Source: Acinetobacter pullicarnis (GTDB lineage Bacteria > Pseudomonadota > Gammaproteobacteria > Pseudomonadales > Moraxellaceae). From it: a stretch of DNA of 64,000 nt. The stretch is taken from the NCBI RefSeq assembly GCF_006352475.1, contig NZ_VCMZ01000001.1, positions 558,001 to 622,000 of the forward strand, written 5' to 3'. The notes beneath the pieces were generated by a model that saw only the letters and a program-made list of their open reading frames with translations, was not told the DNA's origin and made no database searches. Numbering within the stretch: the stretch's first letter is position 1; every line of letters starts with the position of its first letter. This document shows, in pieces, positions 17,913-25,885 of the stretch. Made by a program: the position numbers and the translations under genes.

Positions 17913-18677
17913 GTGTTTGATCCCAAAAGAAAGAGAGAAGTTTTTCATGAATTTACTTTTGACTATATGCAGCATACGTTGAGTTGATTTGATCTTAAAA
18001 ATCCTGTGGGGAATTTTGCAATATCTATGTTAAATGATGTTATTTCAGGTTATTTGGTTAACTTTAAAGATGAGGTCGATATATATTTACCGACAGTGCA
18101 TGAATGGTTAGATATAGCGATTGAAAGAAAAGAAATATTAGGCGAAGGGGATTACCTTATCTTTCATCATGCCAACCTGTTTAAAAGTAAAGCTTTAGCG
18201 ATTTGGATGTCAGATCATATTAATGCAACAGCCTATTGGCAGAAAGCATTCGAATTATGGAGTGATTTTGATTCTAAATATAAGATGTATGCAAAAAATT
18301 CATTAAAAACAGATTTCTTAGATGACTTTATGCAGCTATGTGTACAAAGTGGACAATATAAGGCTGGTGTTGAGCGTTTTGAGCAATATTATGGAAAAAA
18401 AGAAATTTCAATAAAGAAAAAAATGAGCGCACGAGAATATGGTTATGTCCTTTGTAGAAACCATTTTGAACCTAAATATAATGTAAATGAGTTATTAGCA
18501 GCGGGTAGAGTAATGCTAAGTAAATACTTAGAAGAACCTTGGCTCAGAATGGGACTTTATCGTCATGCTGCTACATGGCTGAAAATCGTCTACTGGGATC
18601 AGGGGCATACCACAACTGCATATGAAACAATTTTACGCGCTTATGAAAATATGCCGAATATACAGGCATTGGAATAG
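17913..18677 (+). pseudogene. Helical island protein, copy 1, with in-frame nonsense codon
   Basis: It is a paralogue of 19529-20305, nearly identical over its length. Reading from GTG at 17913 gives MFDPKRKREVFHEFTFDYMQ, then TGA at codon 25 (17985-17987) where the other copy has TCA (Ser). The frame then continues open to 18677. Reinitiation (for example GTG at 18006) could yield a protein lacking about 30 residues. The protein is soluble, helical and rich in aromatic residues (AIWMSDHINATAYWQKAFEL), like TPR-type or Imm49-like immunity proteins. The gene ends NIQALE ten bases before the second lipoprotein, suggesting one transcript. Confidence 0.75.
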
Positions 18678-18687
18678 ATCAGATTCA

Positions 18688-19362
18688 ATGAAAACCTTTT
18701 TATTAATTGTTATGGTATTAATTTTTATAACGGGTTGTTCGCCACAACTAGAGCAAGTTTATGAGGGCGAACAAAATGTGCAGGTTGTTATTGCAGATCG
18801 AAACTTTGCAGTACCGAAGAAGTATATTGATAGCCCTTCTCAGCCAGTTGAAAGCCCACTGGTCTTTGATCGGAGCGGCAGTATGATTGCATATTTTAAT
18901 TGGCCGAGTTTAGCTGGTTTAAGTGAGTCAGATAATCAACAACGCTTTGGTCGATTTAACCACGATATTATACAAATACAATGGTACTTACTAGATCAAC
19001 AACCTATTACAGTTATCGCTCAGAATATAGTAAAAAATATGAGTGATCATAAAGCATTTAGGTTTAATCGCGGATTTGATTGTAATTGGTCTGGGACTAA
19101 AAAATGTCAGTATGCAGATATGACAGGTATCTATACTTTTCTTGGAGAAGTTCATCAAATGGGGGCGTTCGCAATAACCTGCCCAACCCAAAGTAGCGTA
19201 ATGGAAAAAGATCAAATTTGTCATTATTATTTAGATTATTCTGCTAAAAATTTATATATAGAGAGTTTAATCAGTAGCAATATGATTATTGCTGGAGACT
19301 TTCCTGAAATTGCTCAACAAATAAAAATATTCTTAGATACATGGGAAGTCCAAATAAAATAA
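18688..19362 (+). CDS. Island lipoprotein, copy 2 (candidate immunity protein)
   Basis: This 224-residue lipoprotein starts MKTFLLIVMVLIFITGC. I take the ATG at 18688 rather than an upstream ATG at 18622 because it sits immediately before the leader peptide and lines up with copy 1. Ends match copy 1 almost exactly, while the core (ITVIAQNIVKNMSDHKAF to HYYLDYS) differs. Cysteine positions in the core (C-x-W and K-x-C-x-Y) are kept, suggesting the same fold with a changed surface. It follows the helical gene by ten bases. Confidence 0.75.
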   Translation: MKTFLLIVMVLIFITGCSPQLEQVYEGEQNVQVVIADRNFAVPKKYIDSPSQPVESPLVFDRSGSMIAYFNWPSLAGLSESDNQQRFGRFNHDIIQIQWYLLDQQPITVIAQNIVKNMSDHKAFRFNRGFDCNWSGTKKCQYADMTGIYTFLGEVHQMGAFAITCPTQSSVMEKDQICHYYLDYSAKNLYIESLISSNMIIAGDFPEIAQQIKIFLDTWEVQIK

Positions 19363-19528
19363 TTTTAAAAAATAGACTTATTGAATATGAAGGTTTGGAA
19401 ATCATAAAAAATTAGATTAAAATTTTTTATTTGAATAAATGATTTTGAACTTTTTATTGGTTTAAAAATTCGGTTGTGTTGTTTATTTAATTATAAATCG
19501 TGTATGTTAATAATATGGAGCACTTGTA

Positions 19529-20305
19529 ATGTTTGATCCCAAAAGAAATAGAGAAGTTTTTCATGAATTCACTTTTGACTATATGCAGCATACGTTGAGC
19601 TCATTTGATCTTAAAAAACCTGTGGGGAATTATGCAATATTCATGCTGGAAGATATTATTTCAGGTTATTTGGTTAACTTTAAAGATGAGGTCGATATAT
19701 ATTTACCGACAGTACATGAATGGTTAGATATAGCGATTGAAAGAAAAGAAATATTTGGTGAAGGGGATGACCTTATCTTTCATCATGCCAACCTATTTAA
19801 AAGTAAAGCTTTAGCGATTTGGATGTCAGATCATATTAATGCAACAGCCTATTGGCAGAAAGCATTCGAATTATGGAGTGATTTTGATTCTAAATATAAG
19901 ATGTATGCAAAAAATTCATTAAAAACAGATTTTTTAGATGACTTTATGCAGCTATGTGTACAAAGTAGGCAACATCAAGCTGGTATTGAGCGTTTTGAGC
20001 ACTATTATGGAAAAAAAGAAATTTCAATAAAGAAAAAAATGAGCGCACGAGAATATGGTTATGTCCTTTGTAGAAACCATTTTGAACCTAAATATAATGT
20101 AAATGAGTTATTAGCAGCGGGTAGAGTAATGCTAAGTAAATACTTAGAAGAACCTTGGCTTAGAATGGGACTTTATAGTCATGCTGCCACCTGGCTCAAA
20201 ATCGTCTACTGGGATCAGGGACATACCACAACTGCATATGAAACAATTTTACGCGCTTATGAAAATATGCCGAATATACAGGCGTTGCAAATAGATAAAA
20301 GCTAA
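19529..20305 (+). CDS. Helical island protein, copy 2 (intact; candidate immunity protein)
   Basis: The 258-residue soluble, mostly helical protein starts with ATG (MFDPKRNREVFHEFTFDYMQ) where copy 1 has GTG, and has Ser at the codon that is a stop in copy 1. There is no signal peptide. Repeated helix-turn-helix pairs with WQKAFELWSDFDSKY and WLKIVYWDQGHTTTAYETIL suggest a TPR-like solenoid. Upstream GGAG lies nine bases before the start, within a spacer shared with copy 1. It is the last gene of the island and ends in a shared 3-prime flank plus terminator. The family is not recognised; an immunity role is inferred from duplication and neighbours. Confidence 0.75.
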   Translation: MFDPKRNREVFHEFTFDYMQHTLSSFDLKKPVGNYAIFMLEDIISGYLVNFKDEVDIYLPTVHEWLDIAIERKEIFGEGDDLIFHHANLFKSKALAIWMSDHINATAYWQKAFELWSDFDSKYKMYAKNSLKTDFLDDFMQLCVQSRQHQAGIERFEHYYGKKEISIKKKMSAREYGYVLCRNHFEPKYNVNELLAAGRVMLSKYLEEPWLRMGLYSHAATWLKIVYWDQGHTTTAYETILRAYENMPNIQALQIDKS

Positions 20306-20351
20306 TCGATTTCCACCGTATAACTAAGAATAAGATATTTAGTTATAGATA

Positions 20352-20445
20352 CTGCCCCGAATGTGGATAACACCGCACTTATACACACGTCGTCTTAAAC
20401 GTAATTTTCAGCCATAAAAAAGGCCCTCAATTTAGAGGGCCTCTT
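20352..20445 (+). repeat. 3-prime flank repeat, copy 2, with inverted DnaA-box-like pair
   Basis: It matches 17364-17455. It contains TGTGGATAA (20362-20370) and TTATACACA (20379-20387) in inverted orientation, 8 bases apart; both equal the consensus DnaA 9-mer (TTATNCACA). Whether DnaA binds is not known. Confidence 0.6.
20421..20442. terminator. Bidirectional terminator between island and fumarase
   Basis: AGGCCCTC-AATTTA-GAGGGCCT stem, with an A-run to the left, so it can serve both the plus-strand island gene and the minus-strand fumarase. Confidence 0.8.
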
Positions 20446-20477
20446 ATCATCAATTTATATCAACACATTAGTCAGGC

Positions 20478-22004
20478 TTAAACCGCAGCAGCATCAACCA
20501 CTGGAATTTTGCCGATTTTCGCTTGCCAGATTTTTGGCGCAATCGCGTGAATTGAAGTGCCTTCAACGTCAACCGCAACTGAAACAGGCATATCTTCAAC
20601 GTTGAATTTGTAGATTGCTTCCATACCCAGGTCAGCAAATGCTACAACTTCAGCTTCACGTACCGCTTTAGACACCAAGTACGCTGCACCACCAACCGCC
20701 ATCAAATAGGTCGCTTTGTTGTCTTTAATTGCAGCAATGGCTGTTGGGCCACGTTCAGCTTTACCGATCATACCGAATAGGCCAGTATTTTCGATCACTT
20801 GACGGGTGAATTTGTCCATACGGGTTGCTGTTGTTGGACCAGCAGGGCCAACCACTTCATCACCGACTGGATCGACTGGACCCACGTAATAGATAAATTT
20901 ACCTTTAAGATCAACTGGAAGTTCTTCACCATTGTCGATCATTTCACACATACGTTTATGTGCTGCATCACGACCGGTGTAGATCGTACCATTGAGCAAT
21001 AACGTATCGCCTGGTTTCCAAGAATTCATTTCTTCTTGGGTGATGTTATCAAGATCAACACGTTTAGACTGTGAAGCATCCCAAGTCACTTCAGGATAAT
21101 CAGAAAGTTTCGGTGCTTGAATATGCGCAGGACCGTTACCATCCAATTGGAAATGTGCATGGCGAGTCGCAGCACAGTTCGGAATCATACCGACTGGTTT
21201 GCCTGCAGCATGACAAGGATAATCTTTAATTTTAATATCCAAGACTGTGGTTAAACCACCTAGGCCTTGAGCACCAATACCGAGTGCATTTACTTTTTCG
21301 AAGATTTCGATACGAAGTTCTTCAATTTTGTTTTCTGGTCCACGACGAAGTAATTCATCCATGTTGAGCTCTTCCATCAATGCTTCTTTTGCAAGCATCA
21401 TGGCTTTCTCAGCAGTACCACCGATCCCAAGACCGAGCATACCTGGTGGACACCAGCCTGCACCCATAGTCGGAACAGTTTTAAGCACCCAATCAACAAT
21501 CGAATCAGAAGGATTCAACATTGCCAATTTAGATTTATTTTCAGAACCACCACCTTTGGCTGCAACGGTAATATCGACTTTATTACCCGGTACTAGTTTG
21601 TAGTGAATCACAGCAGGGGTGTTGTCTTTGGTGTTTTTACGACCAAAAGCAGGATCAGCCAAAACGGATGCACGGAGTACATTCGAATTTTCTAAATAGC
21701 CCTGACGCACGCCTTCATTGATGGCGTCATCTAAGCTCATGGTTAAATCGAATTTAACATCGAGACCGACGTCAACCATGACGTTGACAATTCCGGTATC
21801 TTGACAGATTGGACGATGACCTTCTGCACACATACGTGAGTTAATCAAAATCTGCGCAATGGCATCCTTCGCGGCTTTATTTTCTTCACGGTCGTAAGCA
21901 CGACTCATGGCTTGAATAAAGTCCTGAGGGTGATAGTAGGAAATAAACTGCAGTGCATCCTTGACCGAAGTGATCAAGTCATCTTGCTTGATGATAGTTG
22001 TCAT
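20478..22004 (-). CDS. Class I fumarate hydratase
   Basis: The 508-residue iron-sulfur fumarase interconverts fumarate and malate in the TCA cycle. The N-terminal alpha domain (MCAEGHRPICQDTG around residue 65; GGSENKSKLAMLNPSD; GWCPPGMLGLGIGGT) holds the cysteines that bind the 4Fe-4S cluster. The C-terminal beta domain contains LLLNGTIYTGRDAAHKRM, YVGPVDPVGDEVVGPAGPTT and the closing WQAKIGKIPVVDA. Length fits the FumA/FumB type. It is monocistronic and cytosolic; the start follows a CAAGAGATTTTGAT leader. I leave the symbol blank because FumA and FumB cannot be separated here. Confidence 0.96.
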   Translation of the reverse strand: MTTIIKQDDLITSVKDALQFISYYHPQDFIQAMSRAYDREENKAAKDAIAQILINSRMCAEGHRPICQDTGIVNVMVDVGLDVKFDLTMSLDDAINEGVRQGYLENSNVLRASVLADPAFGRKNTKDNTPAVIHYKLVPGNKVDITVAAKGGGSENKSKLAMLNPSDSIVDWVLKTVPTMGAGWCPPGMLGLGIGGTAEKAMMLAKEALMEELNMDELLRRGPENKIEELRIEIFEKVNALGIGAQGLGGLTTVLDIKIKDYPCHAAGKPVGMIPNCAATRHAHFQLDGNGPAHIQAPKLSDYPEVTWDASQSKRVDLDNITQEEMNSWKPGDTLLLNGTIYTGRDAAHKRMCEMIDNGEELPVDLKGKFIYYVGPVDPVGDEVVGPAGPTTATRMDKFTRQVIENTGLFGMIGKAERGPTAIAAIKDNKATYLMAVGGAAYLVSKAVREAEVVAFADLGMEAIYKFNVEDMPVSVAVDVEGTSIHAIAPKIWQAKIGKIPVVDAAAV

Positions 22005-22224
22005 ATCAAAATCTCTTGAGCGGGCTGTTAGCTAGCGGGCTAAATTATACTGGATAACGTGACCATTTTGGTGATTTGCTTGATTTTAAGTCTTTTATTG
22101 TCTTTTCTATTTGTTTGAAATCTAGACGGCATGACTAAGGTGATTTAGCTTTGCCACATCAACAACTTCCTCGATAAAAAAAGCGGAAAGATGCTTATAA
22201 TCAATGCAATCCATACTGCGGTAA

Positions 22225-22842
22225 ATGGCCATGTTAGAACAACAACAGTTTGCGGCAAATATTATTGAAATTTATAAGAAATATGCCAAACAATGGGATC
22301 AGCAACGTCGTCATCATTTTGCCGATCGGATTTGGTTAGAGCGCTTTTTAACGTTAATCCCACCGTCTTCACAGATTCTCGATTTAGGCTGTGGCGCAGC
22401 AGTCCCCGTGGCTGAATATTGTATTTTGCAGAGACATGCGGTCACGGGTATAGATAGTTCACCGGCCATGCTTGAATTGGCGGCGCAACGCTTTCCAACG
22501 CAACAGTGGTTACAAGCAGATATGCGTCAGTTGCATTTAAATCAACGCTTTGGCGGCATATTGGCATGGGATAGTTTTTTTCATTTAACCCATGACGATC
22601 AACGTCATATGTTTAAGGTATTTGAACAACATGCGAAATCAGGAACTGCACTGATGTTTAGCAGTGGGCCAAGTCATGGGATTGCCATCGGGGAGATGCA
22701 AGGCGAGGCATTGTTTCATGCCAGTTTAGCGCCAAACGAATACCAAGCTTTGTTACATCGGCATGGTTTTAGGGTGGTGGAGATGCGTGCTGAAGACCCA
22801 GAATGCACAGGGCACACAGTTTGGTTAGCCCAGAAGCTTTGA
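22225..22842 (+). CDS. Class I SAM-dependent methyltransferase
   Basis: The 205-residue protein has the Rossmann methyltransferase motif I LDLGCGAAVPVAEY (about residues 52-65), an acidic motif II region (VTGIDSSPAMLELAAQRF) and motif III QADMRQLHL. The substrate is unknown; the compact single-domain layout matches methyltransferase family 11/25 proteins. ATG at 22225 and 22231 are both possible starts. It is a lone gene, convergent with the next one. Confidence 0.9.
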   Translation: MAMLEQQQFAANIIEIYKKYAKQWDQQRRHHFADRIWLERFLTLIPPSSQILDLGCGAAVPVAEYCILQRHAVTGIDSSPAMLELAAQRFPTQQWLQADMRQLHLNQRFGGILAWDSFFHLTHDDQRHMFKVFEQHAKSGTALMFSSGPSHGIAIGEMQGEALFHASLAPNEYQALLHRHGFRVVEMRAEDPECTGHTVWLAQKL

Positions 22843-22873
22843 CCGAGTTAAAGCGTATAAAGCAGTATATTGA

Positions 22874-23527
22874 TTAAAATGGTGCAGCGTTATTCTCAAT
22901 ATGCAGACAAATGCATTGGTTTTTATTTTGAAAGAAAATATCAAAGCTACGGCTCATGGTGCAGTCATATAAACTTTGTTGGTAAAAAATCTTTGAGAGC
23001 GGCATTTGATAAAAATCCAGCCACTGTTGCTCATCAGTAAAGGCTGAAAAATCTTTTAAATTGGCATAAAGCTTTTGTAATTCAGCCGAAATGTGCTGCA
23101 AATCGGTATTAACCAACCACAGAATAAAATCATAGGGTTTTAATGCAGTGATGCGATCGTGCTGATCATCCTCAGGGCTAATGCTATAAAGCTGCGCACC
23201 ATCATTGCAATAGCGTGAACAGAGCAGTTTAGTCCCTTGAATCTGCTGATGTTGTCCAACATCTTGTATGCGTAGATGCCTCGATATTCTTAGACAATCG
23301 ACCAGATCGGCCATTTCAAATTTTTTATATTTTTTAAATAATTTAACCGCGTTCGAGATCACATATTCTTCCCCAGCACCCGTGATCATACCGTTTGGCC
23401 ATGTGTGAAGTTTAGTGGTTTGATCTTGGCTAAAGAATGATCTATCTTTGTGGTTTGGCGTGAGACTTCGATTGTCAGCTGCGACAATGATGCTGTCTTG
23501 GAATTGGATCGCGAGAATAAAGGTCAT
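22874..23527 (-). CDS. Proteasome-beta-like Ntn hydrolase candidate
   Basis: I start at the ATG at 23527 rather than the TTG at 23554. This gives M-T-FILAIQFQDSIIVAADNRS: if the initiator Met is removed, Thr becomes residue 1 and Asp falls at position 17, exactly as in proteasome beta subunits and HslV (Thr1, Asp17). A lysine (K38 in QTTKLHTWPNGMITGAGEEY) lies near the place of catalytic Lys33, followed by the GAG that the family has in xKI...GxGAG. Length (217) fits a beta subunit. The C-terminal half diverges and I do not recognise it. No HslU or proteasome ATPase gene is nearby. It is divergent from the T6SS cargo module. Fold assignment is inference from motif spacing. Confidence 0.65.
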   Translation of the reverse strand: MTFILAIQFQDSIIVAADNRSLTPNHKDRSFFSQDQTTKLHTWPNGMITGAGEEYVISNAVKLFKKYKKFEMADLVDCLRISRHLRIQDVGQHQQIQGTKLLCSRYCNDGAQLYSISPEDDQHDRITALKPYDFILWLVNTDLQHISAELQKLYANLKDFSAFTDEQQWLDFYQMPLSKIFYQQSLYDCTMSRSFDIFFQNKNQCICLHIENNAAPF

Positions 23528-23594
23528 ATTTTTTATAATTATAATATTGATCAAATAATAAAAGTCAGTCTATGACATAAAAAAGGAATTTACT

Positions 23595-23960
23595 ATGGCA
23601 GGTGGTTCGCAAATTATTATCAATAAAGACGGTATTACTATTATTACACCGAGAAAATTTGAAGCAAAAGCAGGGCAGCATATTTTTAAGGGGGGTGAAC
23701 AGATATCTCCGAAACTTCCAGTGCTACCAGATGCAGACAATCCTTATATTTTGCAGTATCTCGTTAAAAATAAAGACAACCAACCACTGGCAAATCGGCC
23801 CTATTTGATTATTGATGAAGAGGGAAGTCTACAAAAAGGGATGACTGATAATGATGGATTTATGAAGTTAAATACAACCTCATCTGCTCAAAATATTGTG
23901 ACTCGGATAATGGTTAATGACATAGAAGAAGCACAAGATGCAAATAATATAGAGGAATAA
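23595..23960 (+). CDS. Stand-alone VgrG C-terminal tail (DUF2345 end plus TTR-like domain)
   Basis: The 121-residue protein opens with GGSQIIINKDGITIITPRKF and EAKAGQHIFKGGEQ, which is the end of the DUF2345 region of Acinetobacter VgrG spike proteins. It continues with a transthyretin-like domain (NKDNQPLANRPYLIIDEEGS, then GMTDNDGFM) that in T6SS spikes carries effectors. There is no VgrG body upstream. It has its own ribosome binding site (AAAGGAATTTACT before ATG). It ends three bases before the effector gene. It may act as an adaptor docking the effector onto another spike, or be a remnant of a split vgrG. Confidence 0.7.
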   Translation: MAGGSQIIINKDGITIITPRKFEAKAGQHIFKGGEQISPKLPVLPDADNPYILQYLVKNKDNQPLANRPYLIIDEEGSLQKGMTDNDGFMKLNTTSSAQNIVTRIMVNDIEEAQDANNIEE

Positions 23961-23963
23961 AAA

Positions 23964-25367
23964 GTGGCGACTCAATATTCTCGATTACAACTTAAAGTCC
24001 ATGCTCCTCTAAAAATAAAAGATTTAACTTTCAAAGTTACGCTGACAAATAGTGCAACCAAGAAAACCGTTTTTAGCTATGAGGGGGCGTTTGATAAAAA
24101 TGGTTTTACCAAATGGATTCATATTTTTCAACCAAACCGTTCTTTAATCTATGAGGTACTTTATCGAGGCGATGTGATTCAACGGATATCTGCAAAAGCC
24201 TACCCTAACATGAATAACTGGAGTTTTTTTGATTTTAAAACAACAAGTGAATTAACCAAAAAAGTAAAAGAAAATATTAGAGAAATTCATCTTAATGATG
24301 GGGAGGTTGCTTGGTATTTGATTAAAAAGCCTGAAACTGTACTTGCTTGGTCAAATAGAGTTTTTAAAAAACCATTAGCTCCTTCAGATTGGGATACCCT
24401 TCGAGCCAATAATCCACATTTATCGAGTCTAGTATCTGTTGGGGTATTGAAACCAGGTTGGATTATAATTTTATCAAACTCGACAACCGCTAAAGCGCTC
24501 CCAGAATATAAAAAACATGCCAAAGCAGCGTTTAAAAATTTAGAAGAAATGCAAAAGGACAAAGATTTTGATGCTTTGTTTTTCGCTCAAAACTATGAGT
24601 TTTTTTATGATGTATTAAAAAATAAAAATACGAGACTAGTAAAAAAAGATATTTTTGAAAATGATCATCCTTTAACGGTTAAATTCAATAGAGATAAAAA
24701 GGATGATGGTTTTTTTGAACAGAAGATGACTCCTGATGCCGCCTTATTGATGATAGAAGCTCAAGTACATCGCATATATAAACTTCATGGTGAATTAACA
24801 GTTAAATATGCTGAAGCAAATATAAAGGGCACTCCGAATGCTTCTACAAAATTTGGCGCATTCCGAGAGCAAAATATCAAGATCTACAAAGAATTTAATC
24901 AAGAGTCTGTAAAAAAATTTTTCAGATGGGATCAGAATATTAAAACTAGTAATATGCGTAAAATGCTGAATCAATCCGTACTTTCTAGAGACAATAACTA
25001 TAAAGGTGGCATAAAAGAATATGCCAAGAAAATGGGAGAGGTTGGAAAATTTAGTAAATATTTAAAGGGAGTTGGATATTTATCTGTAGCCATAGATGTT
25101 GCTAACTCAGGTGTTGCTGTATATGAAGCTGCTCCTGAAGATAAAGCGCGAACAACTGTTGTGGAAACAGTTAAGACTGGAACAGCATTAGTTTCTGGTG
25201 TATACGCTAGCGCATTAATTATTGGTTTGGCCACAGGTGGGGCTGGCCTTGTAGTTATTGGTATTGTTGCTATATCAGCACCGATGGCGGGAAAGGCTGT
25301 AAGTGAAATTGCTGGTTGGGGTGTAGGGAAAATTTACGATTCTATAGAGAATAATACGAGTAATTGA
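23964..25367 (+). CDS. Candidate T6SS effector with LysM-like domain and C-terminal hydrophobic hairpin
   Basis: This is a 467-residue protein from GTG (GAGG ten bases upstream). The N-terminal about 85 residues form a beta-rich domain (LQLKVHAPLKIKDLTFKVTL). Residues about 110-175 resemble a LysM module (DGEVAWYLIKKPETVLAWSN through LKPGWIIILSNS). A helical region follows. Near the C-terminus (about 390-450) lie two adjacent glycine/alanine-rich hydrophobic segments (GTALVSGVYASALIIGLATG and GLVVIGIVAISAPMAGKAV), as in pore-forming or membrane-active toxins. It sits between the VgrG tail gene and a small membrane protein gene. Effector identity and pore-forming action are inferred. Confidence 0.65.
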   Translation: MATQYSRLQLKVHAPLKIKDLTFKVTLTNSATKKTVFSYEGAFDKNGFTKWIHIFQPNRSLIYEVLYRGDVIQRISAKAYPNMNNWSFFDFKTTSELTKKVKENIREIHLNDGEVAWYLIKKPETVLAWSNRVFKKPLAPSDWDTLRANNPHLSSLVSVGVLKPGWIIILSNSTTAKALPEYKKHAKAAFKNLEEMQKDKDFDALFFAQNYEFFYDVLKNKNTRLVKKDIFENDHPLTVKFNRDKKDDGFFEQKMTPDAALLMIEAQVHRIYKLHGELTVKYAEANIKGTPNASTKFGAFREQNIKIYKEFNQESVKKFFRWDQNIKTSNMRKMLNQSVLSRDNNYKGGIKEYAKKMGEVGKFSKYLKGVGYLSVAIDVANSGVAVYEAAPEDKARTTVVETVKTGTALVSGVYASALIIGLATGGAGLVVIGIVAISAPMAGKAVSEIAGWGVGKIYDSIENNTSN

Positions 25368-25369
25368 TC

Positions 25370-25792
25370 ATGGATATTATTATTTTTCTACTTAAAACGC
25401 TTCCACTTATTGTCTTGGGTTTTTTCTTTTTTGCTGTTTCTGTGATTTTATATATCATTTTTTATATTTACATGAATATTAATTTAAAAGATATCTCTAA
25501 AATTATTTTTAAAGATGAGAGAAAGTATAGAAGGCCACTTGAGCCTTTTAATTTTATTTTTCTTAGTTTACTTCCAACCACTTTTTGGCGGGAAACTTTA
25601 AATATTAAATATCAGGTGAACTTTAAAAAGCTGTATGGGAAAGATTTTTACTATCCTTTAGATCGAGAACAACTCATTGAATTGCTAAGTAATTATAAAG
25701 GTTATTTTTTACTTCAATATGCAATATTTATATCAACAACATTTGGAATTACCTTCTTGTCATATGCATATGTTGCAGATAAGTATTTTTAA
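25370..25792 (+). CDS. Small membrane protein, candidate immunity to the LysM effector
   Basis: It encodes 140 residues with two N-terminal hydrophobic stretches (about 1-35, IIFLLKTLPLIVLGFFFF), a charged central loop (KDERKYRRPLEPF, then LYGKDFYYPLDREQLIEL) and a C-terminal helix (LLQYAIFISTTFGITFLSYA). The ATG at 25370 lies two bases after the effector stop codon, so the genes are translationally linked. A membrane immunity protein is the usual partner of a pore-forming effector. The function is inferred from position and topology only. Confidence 0.65.
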   Translation: MDIIIFLLKTLPLIVLGFFFFAVSVILYIIFYIYMNINLKDISKIIFKDERKYRRPLEPFNFIFLSLLPTTFWRETLNIKYQVNFKKLYGKDFYYPLDREQLIELLSNYKGYFLLQYAIFISTTFGITFLSYAYVADKYF

Positions 25793-25885
25793 TTTTTTTG
25801 AATAAAATCTTCTTTGTAAAAGAAGGTGTTGATATTTTGGAGTCAATCAATTTATAGGTACGGATTAATAAAGGAATAATAAAAA

